A stretch of 64,000 bases of DNA, taken from contig NZ_JAPUBT010000004.1 in NCBI RefSeq assembly GCF_030397665.1, forward strand, positions 417,639 to 481,638. Direction: 5' to 3'. Origin of the DNA: Janthinobacterium sp. SUN073 (GTDB taxonomy: Bacteria > Pseudomonadota > Gammaproteobacteria > Burkholderiales > Burkholderiaceae_D). Shown one piece after another: positions 54,464 through 63,159 of this stretch (positions within the stretch are counted from its first letter, which is position 1; every line of letters begins with the position of its first letter). Both the position numbers and the translations under genes were made by a program. The notes beneath the pieces are model-generated. The model was not told the origin of the DNA. It saw nothing but the letters and a program-made list of their open reading frames with translations, and searched no databases.

Positions 54464-56160
54464 TTCACTCCTTCATAGCTGGGCCTGGAAGGCGAGCGGC
54501 GATCGACGATGGCGACCGACGGTTTGGAGAAATCGCTTTGCCGGATCAGGCCGCGCCCCTTGTCATTGGTGGTAATGGCCGTCGTGATGCGCCAGGTCTG
54601 GCCGCGCTTTTTGGGCACCAGGCTGTCGACGATGCCGGTGATATCGACGTCGATGGCGTAAGCCTTGTGCGCATGCGTGCCGGACAAGGCCCAGTGGCTG
54701 GTGCTGGTGATCAGGTAACGGTCGCGAAACTGCTTGTCGCCGAGCCGCGCGGCCACGTTCGCAGGGTGCAGATACACATCGGCCTGGAAACTGTAGTCTT
54801 CCATGGCATGGGCGCGATCCAGGTGCAAGTTGGCGCGCTTGTCCCTGGCAACCGGCGCCCTGGCGATGGTATAGCTGCCGCTCAGGACAATGTCGGGCCG
54901 GGCGACCGTGCCATCGCTGGCCTCATCGCTCAACAGGGCGGCGAACAGGCTTTTCTGGTTGTCGCCAAAGGCGAAACCGGCCTGCTGACGCTGGTCGATC
55001 AGCACTTGCAAGTCCTTTTTCCGCACGAACTCGCCGCCATAGGTGGGCTGGAAGCCATACCCTTGCCTGATGGTGTCGAAGTAAATCCCGGCCTGCCCCA
55101 TGTTCGCCGTATAGCTGCCCGAATCGCTGCGCTGGGGATCGCCATCGCCCGCATTCCAGCCGACGGGCCTGGCCAGGCCGGCATCCTGTTCGCTGCGCAG
55201 GAAGGTGCTGCGGCCATTGCCCCGGATGCCGCTGTCGCCATGCTCGTCCAGCCATTTTTCAAAACTGTAATCGAGAAAATTATGGAAAGCGTAAAACAGC
55301 GGGTCCAGCCCTGCCGTGATGTTGTCGCCCATGTTGCCGCCCATGTAAAAGGCGTGCATGTGATTGTGGATGCGCGTTTCCAGGTTGCCACCGCCGCCGC
55401 TGCCATACTCGTCGCCGCCGAAATCGTTCCAGTCCATGTAATAGATCTGGTAGCCCAGCAAGTTCGGCGAAGCGGTGGCCATGGAACTGTCGAGGCTGCC
55501 CTTGATGCGGGTCGAGTCATACAACGGCGAATCGACGTCCTCGAAGGCTTTCGGATAGCGCACGCCGCTGGGCTTGCGGGTGAAATTCCAGTACGGCAGC
55601 GCGACATTGCGCGTGCTGGGGCCCCGTTCGCCGTTCGGGTCGGCGGCCTGCAAGGCTTGCTCATAGAAATACAGCTGCGCCCGGTGCCATTGCAGGAAGG
55701 TATTTTTCTGGTGTTCGCACTCGCCCGGGAATTCCAGATGGGAATTTTCCTGCGTCGGCGGCTGGTCGAGGAAATAGGCGACATCGCAACTGTTGCGCGA
55801 CGGGTCGCTCAGCAGCCACTTCAAGCCCTCACCAGGCAGGGATGCCTGGCGGTCATTGAACACATCGACGGACGGACAGTTGTGCACCCAGGCTTGCCAC
55901 AAAAAGCCGCGCCGGTCATACACGTTCTCCTGGCTCTTGCGTTTCATCTCGCTCACCGCATGCTTGAATGCATCAAGCTCGGCAGAAGTAAGCTCATCGA
56001 TATTCTTGCGGTAGCGCACGATGCGCGCGCCGCCCTGCTCCGCCTGGGCCAGCAAGGCGGGGCTGCAACGGGCGACAGCCAGCGCGCCCGTGTCGGCATG
56101 GGCGCCGGCGCACGCCAGGCCAGCCAGCAGGGAAAAGGTCAAGGTTTTCACGCGTAACAT
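54460..56160 (-). CDS. Secreted tyrosinase-family copper oxidase
   Basis: A 566-residue binuclear type-3 copper protein with a signal peptide (LTFSLLAGLACAGAHA). CuA ligands: His of WVHNC, then EHQ and WHR with an H-x8-H spacing. CuB ligands: the IHNHMH cluster and His of DPLFYAFHNFLDYSFEKW. It should hydroxylate phenols and oxidise catechols to quinones. A ~200-residue C-terminal domain follows the copper core. It is 67 bases from the multicopper oxidase gene and overlaps the small unknown. Confidence 0.88.
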   Translation of the reverse strand: MLRVKTLTFSLLAGLACAGAHADTGALAVARCSPALLAQAEQGGARIVRYRKNIDELTSAELDAFKHAVSEMKRKSQENVYDRRGFLWQAWVHNCPSVDVFNDRQASLPGEGLKWLLSDPSRNSCDVAYFLDQPPTQENSHLEFPGECEHQKNTFLQWHRAQLYFYEQALQAADPNGERGPSTRNVALPYWNFTRKPSGVRYPKAFEDVDSPLYDSTRIKGSLDSSMATASPNLLGYQIYYMDWNDFGGDEYGSGGGGNLETRIHNHMHAFYMGGNMGDNITAGLDPLFYAFHNFLDYSFEKWLDEHGDSGIRGNGRSTFLRSEQDAGLARPVGWNAGDGDPQRSDSGSYTANMGQAGIYFDTIRQGYGFQPTYGGEFVRKKDLQVLIDQRQQAGFAFGDNQKSLFAALLSDEASDGTVARPDIVLSGSYTIARAPVARDKRANLHLDRAHAMEDYSFQADVYLHPANVAARLGDKQFRDRYLITSTSHWALSGTHAHKAYAIDVDITGIVDSLVPKKRGQTWRITTAITTNDKGRGLIRQSDFSKPSVAIVDRRSPSRPSYEGVK

Positions 56161-56227
56161 GGGCAGATGCTCCAGAGACAGGTTGGGAGGGGCGCAAGCG
56201 CGGCAGGCGCGCTTGCGCCAGGAACGA

Positions 56228-58273
56228 TCAGTGGCCGTGTCCGCCCAAGTCACCACCGCCCTTGCCATCCGGCAGCACCACCTTGACGTTTTGCATCATG
56301 CCCTGGTCTTCATGCTCGAGGATGTGGCAATGCAGCACGTATTCGCCGATGTAGCGCTGATAACGCGTGGCAATCTCGATCTTGTGGCCCTGCATCACCA
56401 GCAAGGTGTCTTTCCACGTGCCGATCAGATCCTTGTACTGCGCATCGACCGTGCCACCGTCGGTACGGGTGATGCCGATGATCTGGAAGGGATTGACGTG
56501 GATATGGAAGGGATGGTTGCCATTCTTCGAAGCGAGCTCCCACATCTGCTCGGTGCCCAGCACCAGCGTGTGGTCGACGCGGTGCGGATCATAGACGTAC
56601 TTCATCTCGGGTGTCGGCGCGTCTTCCGGCTTGCCTTCCACCATGAAACGGGTCTTGCCGTCCACCTTGGCAATATTGAAGGTCGCGTACTCTTTCGTCT
56701 TGCCGCGCATCGCCTCCTTTGCCGCCTCGCTGAAGCTGGCATGCGGGACGAACTTGCCAAGCTTGAGGCCATCGTTCAGGTCGCCGAGGATGGTGCTCTT
56801 GACGCTCTCGGGCAACTGGGCGCCGGGCAGGCTCTTGACGGCATTGCGCAACTCGGCCAGCAGGAAGTCGCGCGGCGACTCGCCCGCCCTGGCGCGGGCC
56901 GATGCCCTGGCGTTGGTCTTGGCGGCGATCACGCCGATCAGGCGCGTGTTGTTGACGTCATGCATGGTCGTCATATTGTTGACGTTGGTTTCCGCATACA
57001 CGCAATAGGCGCCCGCTTTCGGCAGCGAAAACAGGATATCGCTGCGGTAGCCCGGTTGCAGGTAATTGAGCGTCTTCGGGATGATCCTGTCGTGCGTCAA
57101 GCCGTCGCTGGCCACCTCGAACTGCGTGACGTCCTCGCCATCGCACAACGCCATCACGTCCTTGTCCTGGTTGGCCACGCTGAGCGCCTGGAACAGCTTT
57201 TGCGGATCATTCGCGCGGCGGATGCGCAGCACCACGGTTGCCTGGAAACCCGTGTCGATCATGCGCCAGCGGTACAGGCGCTGCGTCTTCATCTTCAGCA
57301 CCGGCTGCACCTTGCCGTTGACGGAGGTATAGCGGCCCGACTTCAGCCAGGCATTCGGATCTTCGACCTGATCGAAATCCTCCAGCACGCCCACCGCATC
57401 CTTTTCGCACGGCTTGGCCGGCGTCAGGCTGTTGCTGGGGCAGTCATAGGGAATTTGCTGCAGCAGCATCACCTCTCCGGCACTGCCGCTGCCATCATCG
57501 GGCTGGAATTGTTTCAGCACGACGTCGAGGTCGCCATTCGCCGTGGCCGTCGGATAACGCTCGCCTTCCACCACCAGCGCCCCGGCCATGCCGCTGGCGA
57601 CCTGCATCGCCGTCGCGCCATGCTGGTGCGGGTGATACCAGAACGTGCCGGCCGGATGGTCGATGGGAATATTGTATTCATACTCGAAATCCACACCAGG
57701 CTTGATCGATATCAGCACGTTGTCGCTATTGCCCGAAGGCGACACCCACAGGCCGTGCGAATGCAGATTGGTGTCGTTGAAGCAGCCGCGCGGGCGCGCC
57801 GCATTGATATCGGTGGTCGCGCACTGCTCGGCCGGCAGCGGCTTCAAGCGATTATGCAGCTTGAAGCGCACGGTCTGCCCCGGCGCCATCACCACGGTGG
57901 GCGCCATGAAGGTGGCGGCATGCTCGTCGCGCCCATCGAGCGCCAGGCCGTCCGTTTGCTGGTAGGAGCGCAGGCGCACCTTGTCATGCTTGGCCGTGGT
58001 CGGGTTGTAAATGCTGCCGTTGGCATAGCGGATGTACATGTCATACGACTTTTCAAACTCGTCGCGCCTGCTCGCCGCGCGGTTGGCAGGCCTGGCGCGC
58101 GCCTTCAGTTTCGGCGGCTCCTGCAGCAGCCGCAGCTCGACGTTGGGCACGGCCTTCAGATTCAGGTCGAGATTCAGATTGACGTTGGTTTCCGCAGCGA
58201 AGGCGCTACTGCAGGCAAACGGCATGGCGGCCAGGCACAGCAGCGCATACCTGCGGGGAAGACGAGAGGACAT
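56228..58273 (-). CDS. Secreted multicopper oxidase (laccase-like)
   Basis: A 681-residue three-domain oxidase. A signal peptide (ALLCLAAMPFACSSAFA) precedes it. All four copper motifs are present: HSHG, WYHPHQHG, HPFHIHVN and HCHILEHEDQGMM, with the axial Met of type 1 copper. There is an unusually long insert between domains 2 and 3 (about 450-530, Ala/Arg-rich). It oxidises phenols or metals and reduces O2 to water. A strong AAGGAG site precedes ATG 58273. It is the first gene of the oxidase operon with tyrosinase, LodA-like and LodB-like genes. Confidence 0.92.
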   Translation of the reverse strand: MSSRLPRRYALLCLAAMPFACSSAFAAETNVNLNLDLNLKAVPNVELRLLQEPPKLKARARPANRAASRRDEFEKSYDMYIRYANGSIYNPTTAKHDKVRLRSYQQTDGLALDGRDEHAATFMAPTVVMAPGQTVRFKLHNRLKPLPAEQCATTDINAARPRGCFNDTNLHSHGLWVSPSGNSDNVLISIKPGVDFEYEYNIPIDHPAGTFWYHPHQHGATAMQVASGMAGALVVEGERYPTATANGDLDVVLKQFQPDDGSGSAGEVMLLQQIPYDCPSNSLTPAKPCEKDAVGVLEDFDQVEDPNAWLKSGRYTSVNGKVQPVLKMKTQRLYRWRMIDTGFQATVVLRIRRANDPQKLFQALSVANQDKDVMALCDGEDVTQFEVASDGLTHDRIIPKTLNYLQPGYRSDILFSLPKAGAYCVYAETNVNNMTTMHDVNNTRLIGVIAAKTNARASARARAGESPRDFLLAELRNAVKSLPGAQLPESVKSTILGDLNDGLKLGKFVPHASFSEAAKEAMRGKTKEYATFNIAKVDGKTRFMVEGKPEDAPTPEMKYVYDPHRVDHTLVLGTEQMWELASKNGNHPFHIHVNPFQIIGITRTDGGTVDAQYKDLIGTWKDTLLVMQGHKIEIATRYQRYIGEYVLHCHILEHEDQGMMQNVKVVLPDGKGGGDLGGHGH

Positions 58274-58540
58274 GACAACTCCTTGATTGGACTCGGCAAT
58301 GGAAGCATGGCTGGGCATGCGTATTTTTTTATTGGTAACATTGCTATTATCCATAATGACAAAGAGTCAATACTCACACTAAGTCACTTGTTGTTTTTTG
58401 AATTTGGGATGAGGTGGAAGGGGAGCTGGCCGCCAGTGCCTGAAGTGAGGGGACGGCGTTGGCCGCTGCGTGGCCAACGTGCCGCGCGGAGCGCGGTGGT
58501 TGGGCGATTCGGAGAGGGCTGGGCCGTGCCGGCCCAGCCC

Positions 58541-58626
58541 TTCGAATCCCACCGTTCCGTCCAGACAAATAAAAAAGCCTCCCGCAGGGGAGGCTTTTTT
58601 ATTTGATTCTGGCGGAGACGGTGTCC
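58541..58626. other. Probable attachment site: tRNA-Ser 3'-end-like inverted repeat
   Basis: Left arm TTCGAATCCCACCGTTCCG looks like the T-arm and acceptor end of a tRNA-Ser. The right arm, read on the minus strand, gives CACCGTCTCCGCCAGAAT, a good tRNA-Ser 3' end with CCA. Between them is a hairpin terminator. The integrase gene starts 140 bases away. An integrated element would leave such a fragment at one border while the intact tRNA lies at the other, outside this window. No complete tRNA is present here. Confidence 0.6.
58571..58600. terminator. Bidirectional terminator inside the att-like repeat
   Basis: A perfect 13-base stem (including A6/T6 ends) around a GCAG loop: GCCTCCC pairs with GGGAGGC. 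The T-run on both strands suits termination from either side. Confidence 0.85.
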
Positions 58627-58767
58627 GCCAAAGTGATGTTCGCAAAACGTCGCTTGATGCCTCTACGCCCTTGAATTCATGCGTTATTTTTGCCAATTAG
58701 TCCGCTTGGCGTCGCTTGAGTACGGTAGAATCCGCACTCTATGTGTGGGTAGGAATGGGGGTAGGAG

Positions 58768-60003
58768 ATGGCGCGGACGGTTGAAAAATTGACGGCATTG
58801 ACAGTGAGTCGGGCAAAAACGCCTGGGTATTTTGGCGATGGTGCAGGTCTGTACTTGCAGGTATCGAAGACAGGCACCAAGAGCTGGATCTTCCGCTATA
58901 CGCGCGAGCGCAAGCAGCGCGAGATGGGCCTTGGCGCCGTGCACACTGTAACCCTGGCCGAGGCGCGTGGCAAGGCGCGGGATTGCCGGGCACTGCTGCT
59001 GGAAGGGAAAGACCCACTGGAAACGCGTGCTGCAGACAAACTGACCGATGCGCTGGATCGCGCTCGGGCAATCACGTTCAACCAATGCGCCAGCGCCTAC
59101 ATCGCCGCGCACCGTGGCAGCTGGAAAAACGTCAAGCACGCGGAGCAGTGGGAAAACACGCTGGCGACCTACGCCGCGCCCTTTATCGGAGACTTACCCG
59201 TGGCCGCCGTCGACACCGGCCTGGTCGTCAAGGTGCTGAGTCCCATCTGGCAGGAAAAGACGGAGACGGCCACCAGGTTGCGCGGCCGTATCGAGAGCAT
59301 TCTGGACTGGGCGACCGTCAGCAAGTACCGCATGGGCGAAAATCCGGCAAGATGGCGCGGCCACCTGGATAACCTGCTGGCGGATCCCAGCAAGCTTGGG
59401 AGGGTGAAGCACCACCCTGCCCTGCCGTGGCAGGACGTGGGCGGGTTCGTGAAAGAGCTGCGCCAGCGCGAAGGCATGTCGGCGCGCGCCGTGGAATTTG
59501 CGATCCTCACTGCGGCCCGGTCGGGCGAGGTCCGGGGAGCGGTGTGGGAGGAAATAGACCTGGACTGCGCACTGTGGACCATACCGGCGGTTCGGATGAA
59601 GGCCGGCCGGGAGCACCGCATCCCACTGTCAGCCGAGGCGATCACGCTGCTTAAGAAAATGCCGCGCGTAGAGAAGCATGTTTTCCCAGGGAGCAAAAAG
59701 GCCACGCCCCTATCCGATATGAGCCTGACGGCCGTGCTGCGCAGAATGGATCGGCACGATATCACCGTGCACGGCTTCCGGTCGACGTTCCGCGACTGGT
59801 GCTCGGAATCGGTTGCAAACTCGTTCCCGCGCGAGGTTTGCGAGCATGCGCTGGCGCACAGCTTGCCGGATAAAGTCGAGGCAGCGTATCGCCGCGGCGA
59901 TCTGCTGGAGAAGCGCATTTTGCTGATGCAGGTGTGGGCAAACTTTTGCGCCACGGTGCCGGCTGCGGCAACGGTAACGCCAATCCGGGGCGTAGCGGCG
60001 TAA
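58768..60003 (+). CDS. int: P4-type tyrosine integrase
   Basis: A 411-residue phage integrase. The N-terminal DUF4102-type arm-binding domain (KTPGYFGDGAGLYLQVSKTGTKSW) is followed by a core-binding domain and the catalytic domain. Catalytic residues: Arg in AARSGEVRG, His-x-x-Arg in HGFRSTFRDW, His in EHALAHS, Tyr in EAAYRRGD. Members of this group commonly integrate at tRNA 3' ends, which agrees with the tRNA-Ser-like fragment just upstream. It defines the left border of the element that continues to the window end. Confidence 0.94.
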   Translation: MARTVEKLTALTVSRAKTPGYFGDGAGLYLQVSKTGTKSWIFRYTRERKQREMGLGAVHTVTLAEARGKARDCRALLLEGKDPLETRAADKLTDALDRARAITFNQCASAYIAAHRGSWKNVKHAEQWENTLATYAAPFIGDLPVAAVDTGLVVKVLSPIWQEKTETATRLRGRIESILDWATVSKYRMGENPARWRGHLDNLLADPSKLGRVKHHPALPWQDVGGFVKELRQREGMSARAVEFAILTAARSGEVRGAVWEEIDLDCALWTIPAVRMKAGREHRIPLSAEAITLLKKMPRVEKHVFPGSKKATPLSDMSLTAVLRRMDRHDITVHGFRSTFRDWCSESVANSFPREVCEHALAHSLPDKVEAAYRRGDLLEKRILLMQVWANFCATVPAAATVTPIRGVAA

Positions 60004-60205
60004 CTTATGCTGCATGAATATGCGGACGAGAAGCGGGCAGCGTAGTGTTAGACGAATGGCTGACAACGACGCTTGATTAAAATCATTATCCATTCACTAT
60101 TAGTGTAATTTAGCAATTTACTAAGCGCAGTATTAGGTAATCCTATACAATTACTACTAACCAATAAATTCTCAGTCTCCTACGATTTTTTAAGAGGGGG
60201 AAATC

Positions 60206-60391
60206 ATGAAAAATAAAATGTCAAAACTCACATTCGTGCGCCTCTGCTTGTCCGGCGCGATTGCTGGTGCAGCTCTTTTCGGTGTTCTGGCTCCAATTTT
60301 TGGAGTTGACTCAAGCGCTGCAAAAGAAGTGGTAAGTGGAGTCGCTGGCGCTAGCGCTGTTGTGGCTATCAAGTTCGCCCATCTCATCTAA
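60206..60391 (+). CDS. Small prophage-region membrane protein (61 residues)
   Basis: A strong purine-rich ribosome site (AGAGGGGGAA) precedes the ATG. The product has a basic start and two hydrophobic stretches (VRLCLSGAIAGAALFGVLAPIF and VVSGVAGASAVVAIKF). The region is more A/T-rich than the rest of the window, typical of phage accessory genes. A holin-like or superinfection-exclusion role is possible; I do not recognise a family. Confidence 0.6.
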   Translation: MKNKMSKLTFVRLCLSGAIAGAALFGVLAPIFGVDSSAAKEVVSGVAGASAVVAIKFAHLI

Positions 60392-60424
60392 GTTTTGTTT
60401 CAATTCGACGGGAATCCAGTTGAT

Positions 60425-60811
60425 ATGGCGACCATTGGTGTCGCCATAGCTAGCTGCATGGTGCGCCCGATTCGCCGTGCGATTCGGAAAACTGGTTCAT
60501 GCTTCACAGTGAACAACATCATTCTGGACTTCTTGAATGGAACAGTTCTTGTGCCTTTTTGCCTCTTGATCGGCGCAACTTTTTCGACCGCAATTTTTGA
60601 AGAGGCACTAAAATCTAACAGGCTATTTTTGACTGTTGGCGGTTTCATTGGCCTAATTTTTGTTGTCCGTGAATTTATTAATGGCGATGCATCGCAGCAT
60701 GCTGTACCTGCGTCCAGTGGCAACCCTGTAGTGGCACTTCCAATTGCGAAGAGCAAGGCCGCGAACTCACCCAATCGCGCGCCAAAGGCAAAATCATCAC
60801 GCCGTCGCTAG
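60425..60811 (+). CDS. Small prophage-region membrane protein (128 residues)
   Basis: The product has two predicted membrane helices (FLNGTVLVPFCLLIGATFSTAIF and LFLTVGGFIGLIFVV) and a basic tail (AKSKAANSPNRAPKAKSSRRR). ATG 60425 was preferred; a TTG at 60395 would add ten residues. Its 3' end overlaps, in antisense, a decayed Rz1-like segment, so the last codons may be recruited from older phage DNA. It follows the 61-residue membrane gene by 33 bases. No family recognised. Confidence 0.55.
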   Translation: MATIGVAIASCMVRPIRRAIRKTGSCFTVNNIILDFLNGTVLVPFCLLIGATFSTAIFEEALKSNRLFLTVGGFIGLIFVVREFINGDASQHAVPASSGNPVVALPIAKSKAANSPNRAPKAKSSRRR

Positions 60812-60896
60812 CCTCGATTTTCAGCTGGTCGAATTCGTAGGCCGGACGCTGCGGCACCGCCTTTACACATGGTGTAAAGATGGAAATATCGACGAC
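60734..60896 (-). pseudogene. Remnant of an Rz1-like spanin gene
   Basis: On the minus strand this reads IFTPCVKAVPQRPAYEFDQL then PLARDW, nearly the same as the intact Rz1-like protein at 62067-62333 (VFTPCVKLVPQRPAYEFDQL, LARDW). An in-frame stop lies just upstream and no start or lipobox is present. The DNA of 60821-60893 matches 62198-62270 at about 64 of 73 positions, so it is a diverged duplicate. Confidence 0.65.
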
Positions 60897-60973
60897 CTAC
60901 TCTGCCGTTCCATTTCCCCGCACAAACGCCTGGTACGCCCGCCCCGTCGCGGCCACCTCTTCCTTCTGCAAGA

Positions 60974-61120
60974 TCAAGGCTTGAATATCTCGCGCCACTG
61001 CGTCAAGAAGTAACCCGCCGGCGTGATCGGCCGCAGCGCCTCCTCCGTCGCCACCGGCATCGACCGGCGCGGCAGGTCCAGCACCTGCACAGAAGGCGGT
61101 CTTGCGCATGCGCTCAGCAT
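60974..61120 (-). CDS. Very short lipoprotein-like ORF, possible second Rz1-type protein
   Basis: A 48-residue product: MLSAC gives a minimal lipobox Cys, then a Pro-rich chain (RPPSVQVLDLPRRSMPV) ending LTQWREIFKP. Pro-rich lipoproteins of this size are typical o-spanins. In-frame codons upstream add a hydrophobic STAFALGLMLSAC, but no standard start codon, so the true start may be non-ATG or lost. A second overlapping frame (60897-61109) seems to be a shadow or a frameshifted continuation. Confidence 0.45.
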   Translation of the reverse strand: MLSACARPPSVQVLDLPRRSMPVATEEALRPITPAGYFLTQWREIFKP

Positions 61121-61161
61121 CAGGCCGAGCGCAAACGCCGTAGACTTTCGTTCATTGCTGT

Positions 61162-61950
61162 TTAGAATAGCCCGGCCGGCTCAGCCGCCCTATCCCAGCT
61201 GTAAATAATCAACTCCTTACGCTCGACTCCCTTGCCACCTCCGCCCACGTTGTACTGGATACCGGTTGTATCCATCTGGAAGCGCGCAAACACACGCCGG
61301 ATGTCCGGATGGTCATTCAGGCTCAAGATGGCCTTACCTTTCAGCCGGGCCATCAACTCGGCCATCTTCTCGTACTGGGCAAATTCAAATTCCACGCCAT
61401 ACCCGGCCGTCTCCCAGTATGGCGGGTCCAGGTAAAACAGTGTGTGCGGCCGGTCGTAGCGCTCCATGCACTTGTACCAGTCCAGATTTTCGATGTAGGC
61501 GCCGGACAGGCGCAGGTGCGCTGCTGACAGGTTCTCCTCGATGCGCAGCAAGTTGATTGGCGGCGCGGTGGTCGCCGTGCCCCAACTCTGACCGTCGACC
61601 TTACCGCCGAAGGCCTGCTGCTGCAGGTAGAAGAAACGGGCCGCGCGCTGTAGGTCCGTTAGGGTGTGCGGTGGCGTGTCCTGCAGCCACTTGAACACCT
61701 CGCGGCTCGACAGCGCCCATTTGAATTGGCGCACGAATTCCTCCAGGTGGCACTTCACGACGCGATACAGGTTGATCAGCTCGCCGTTGACGTCATTCAG
61801 CACCTCGACCTCGGCCGGCGGCCGCATGAAGTAAAGCGCGGCGCCGCCGGCGAAAACCTCGACGTAGCAGGTATGTGGCGGAAATTGCGGGATGATGCGG
61901 TCGGCCAGGCGTCGTTTGCCGCCGATCCAGGGGATGATGGGAAAAGCCAA
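61162..61950 (-). CDS. dam: Phage DNA adenine N6-methyltransferase (D12 class)
   Basis: A 262-residue Dam-type methylase. The SAM-binding FAGGAALYF motif (FxGxG type) and the catalytic DPPYW motif are present, and the N-terminal PWIGGKRRLADRI is the usual D12-class start. It methylates adenine in a short DNA site, probably to protect phage DNA or alter timing. It is located between the lysis genes and small unknown genes, reading toward the integrase. Confidence 0.9.
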   Translation of the reverse strand: MAFPIIPWIGGKRRLADRIIPQFPPHTCYVEVFAGGAALYFMRPPAEVEVLNDVNGELINLYRVVKCHLEEFVRQFKWALSSREVFKWLQDTPPHTLTDLQRAARFFYLQQQAFGGKVDGQSWGTATTAPPINLLRIEENLSAAHLRLSGAYIENLDWYKCMERYDRPHTLFYLDPPYWETAGYGVEFEFAQYEKMAELMARLKGKAILSLNDHPDIRRVFARFQMDTTGIQYNVGGGGKGVERKELIIYSWDRAAEPAGLF

Positions 61951-62066
61951 AATGTGAACCTCCTAATGTTAGAGTCGAATTACCTTCCCGAGGTAGCACG
62001 AGCCTACTTGGTTCATTGGCCTGGCCAGCGTGCCGAGGCTGATTGCCGCTGTTGATGCAGCGACAA

Positions 62067-62333
62067 TCAGCGCTCTGCTTTTTCATCTGGCTGAATGCAG
62101 CCCGCAATTACTGCTTCCAGTTCCACTTCATACTTTCGGCCGCGCGGCCAGTCCCGCGCCAGCGCCAGGACGATCTCGCCATCCGTAGCCGCTGGCGTCA
62201 GCTGGTCGAACTCATAGGCCGGCCGCTGCGGCACCAACTTTACACATGGTGTAAAGACGGGAACTTCGACCCGCTGCGGCGCCAGCGGTGCGCTGCCGCA
62301 GCCGGCCAGCACCAATGCAAGCATCCATTTCAT
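62067..62333 (-). CDS. Rz1-like outer-membrane spanin lipoprotein
   Basis: An 88-residue product: a short signal ending in lipobox LAGC (MKWMLALVLAGCGS), then a chain with several Pro (LAPQRVEVPVFTPCVKLVPQRP). Its ATG overlaps the stop of the Rz-like gene (ATGA). Together they span the periplasm and fuse the membranes at lysis. A decayed duplicate of its central part lies at 60734-60896. Confidence 0.75.
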   Translation of the reverse strand: MKWMLALVLAGCGSAPLAPQRVEVPVFTPCVKLVPQRPAYEFDQLTPAATDGEIVLALARDWPRGRKYEVELEAVIAGCIQPDEKAER

Positions 62334-62725
62334 CGCACGCCCTCCAGCAGCAGCCTGACGGCCGGCATAGCTTCGTCGCAGGTATTGGCGCGCGCGCCCG
62401 CGATCTGCGCCAGGGCAGCGTCATACTTCTTGCCCTTGGCAGCGGCGGCCGCCTGCGCCGCCGCACCGCGCTCCTGCGCCGCCAGGGTTGCCTTGGCCAT
62501 GCCATCGATGGCGCGGTTTTGCTCGCCGATCGACGCGCGCAACACAGCGCTGACGCGCTGCTCCTGCACCAGCGCAGCACGCGCGGCATCACGGTCGCCG
62601 GCGGCCAGCCACCAGCCCGTGCCGGTGGAGCTGGCCACCAGCAGCAGCGCGGCGGCCAGTACGATGGCAGCCGCCTTCCAGATGCCGCTGACGGCGCCAG
62701 CCGCCAGCGTGCCCAGGGCGCTCAT
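62330..62725 (-). CDS. Rz-like inner-membrane spanin
   Basis: A 131-residue product. One N-terminal transmembrane helix (AAAIVLAAALLLVASS) is followed by a long Ala/Gln/Arg-rich helix (DRDAARAALVQEQRVSAVL ... AAAAKGKKYDAALAQI), the normal i-spanin form. It overlaps the endolysin gene upstream by four bases and Rz1 downstream by four. Confidence 0.75.
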   Translation of the reverse strand: MSALGTLAAGAVSGIWKAAAIVLAAALLLVASSTGTGWWLAAGDRDAARAALVQEQRVSAVLRASIGEQNRAIDGMAKATLAAQERGAAAQAAAAAKGKKYDAALAQIAGARANTCDEAMPAVRLLLEGVR

Positions 62726-63159
62726 GCGATGCCCGCCACGTAGCTGACGCCACCGCCAGCAAACTTGGCCGTCAGGACCTGGCGGCGTGGCGCGCCCGTC
62801 GACAAGCCAATATGCACCCACGTTCCCTCGTAGATCAGCTGGTCGAAGGCGATATCGCTTTGCCGGATCAGCAGGGTCAGCGCCTTGGGCGTCAGCTTGG
62901 CCGTGCTGATATCGGCAGCCAGGCCCAGCACGTGGGCGCTATTGGCCGCGCCGCCCACGGCCTTGTTGAGGGCGGGCGAGCGGTAGCCGCTGGAAATGGC
63001 GATGGGCGCGCCCACCAGCGCGCGCACCTGCTCGATCAGCGCAGCCAGGCGCGTGAGGTTAGCAACGATGGCGGGCGCCGGGGCGTTATCGATGCCCTTG
63101 CGGGTGGCCACCTGCGAGGCGACCAGTTCGGCCAGGCTGAAATGTGGGCTCAGGTTCAC
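62722..63159 (-). CDS. Peptidase M15A-type endolysin
   Basis: A 145-residue D-Ala-D-Ala carboxypeptidase-like muralytic enzyme. Zinc ligands fit the M15A pattern: SAHVLGLAADIS (H-x6-D) and WVHIGL. SSGYRSPALNKAVGG is the usual conserved segment. GTG 63159 overlaps the holin stop (GTGA). No signal peptide, so release depends on the holin. Confidence 0.88.
   Translation of the reverse strand: MNLSPHFSLAELVASQVATRKGIDNAPAPAIVANLTRLAALIEQVRALVGAPIAISSGYRSPALNKAVGGAANSAHVLGLAADISTAKLTPKALTLLIRQSDIAFDQLIYEGTWVHIGLSTGAPRRQVLTAKFAGGGVSYVAGIA

Larger units (their letters stand above)
58274..58767. other. 494-base junction region between the oxidase operon and the prophage integrase
   Basis: It contains the oxidase operon promoter (A/T-rich near 58320-58395), a GC-rich stretch, a 10-base-stem hairpin at 58516-58540, and the tRNA-like inverted repeat with terminator at 58541-58626. 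I find no protein gene; open frames here are translations of the repeat. Confidence 0.6.

Noticed and set aside
58379..58696. Open frames on both strands across the integrase-side junction
   Set aside because: Translations of the GC-rich spacer, the tRNA-like repeat and the terminator; no start context or domain.
60897..61109. 70-codon minus-strand ORF beginning MRKTAFCAG
   Set aside because: Overlaps the better-looking lipobox frame at 60974-61120 in another phase; Gly/Ala-rich with no family features. It may be a frameshifted tail of that gene, which I cannot decide.
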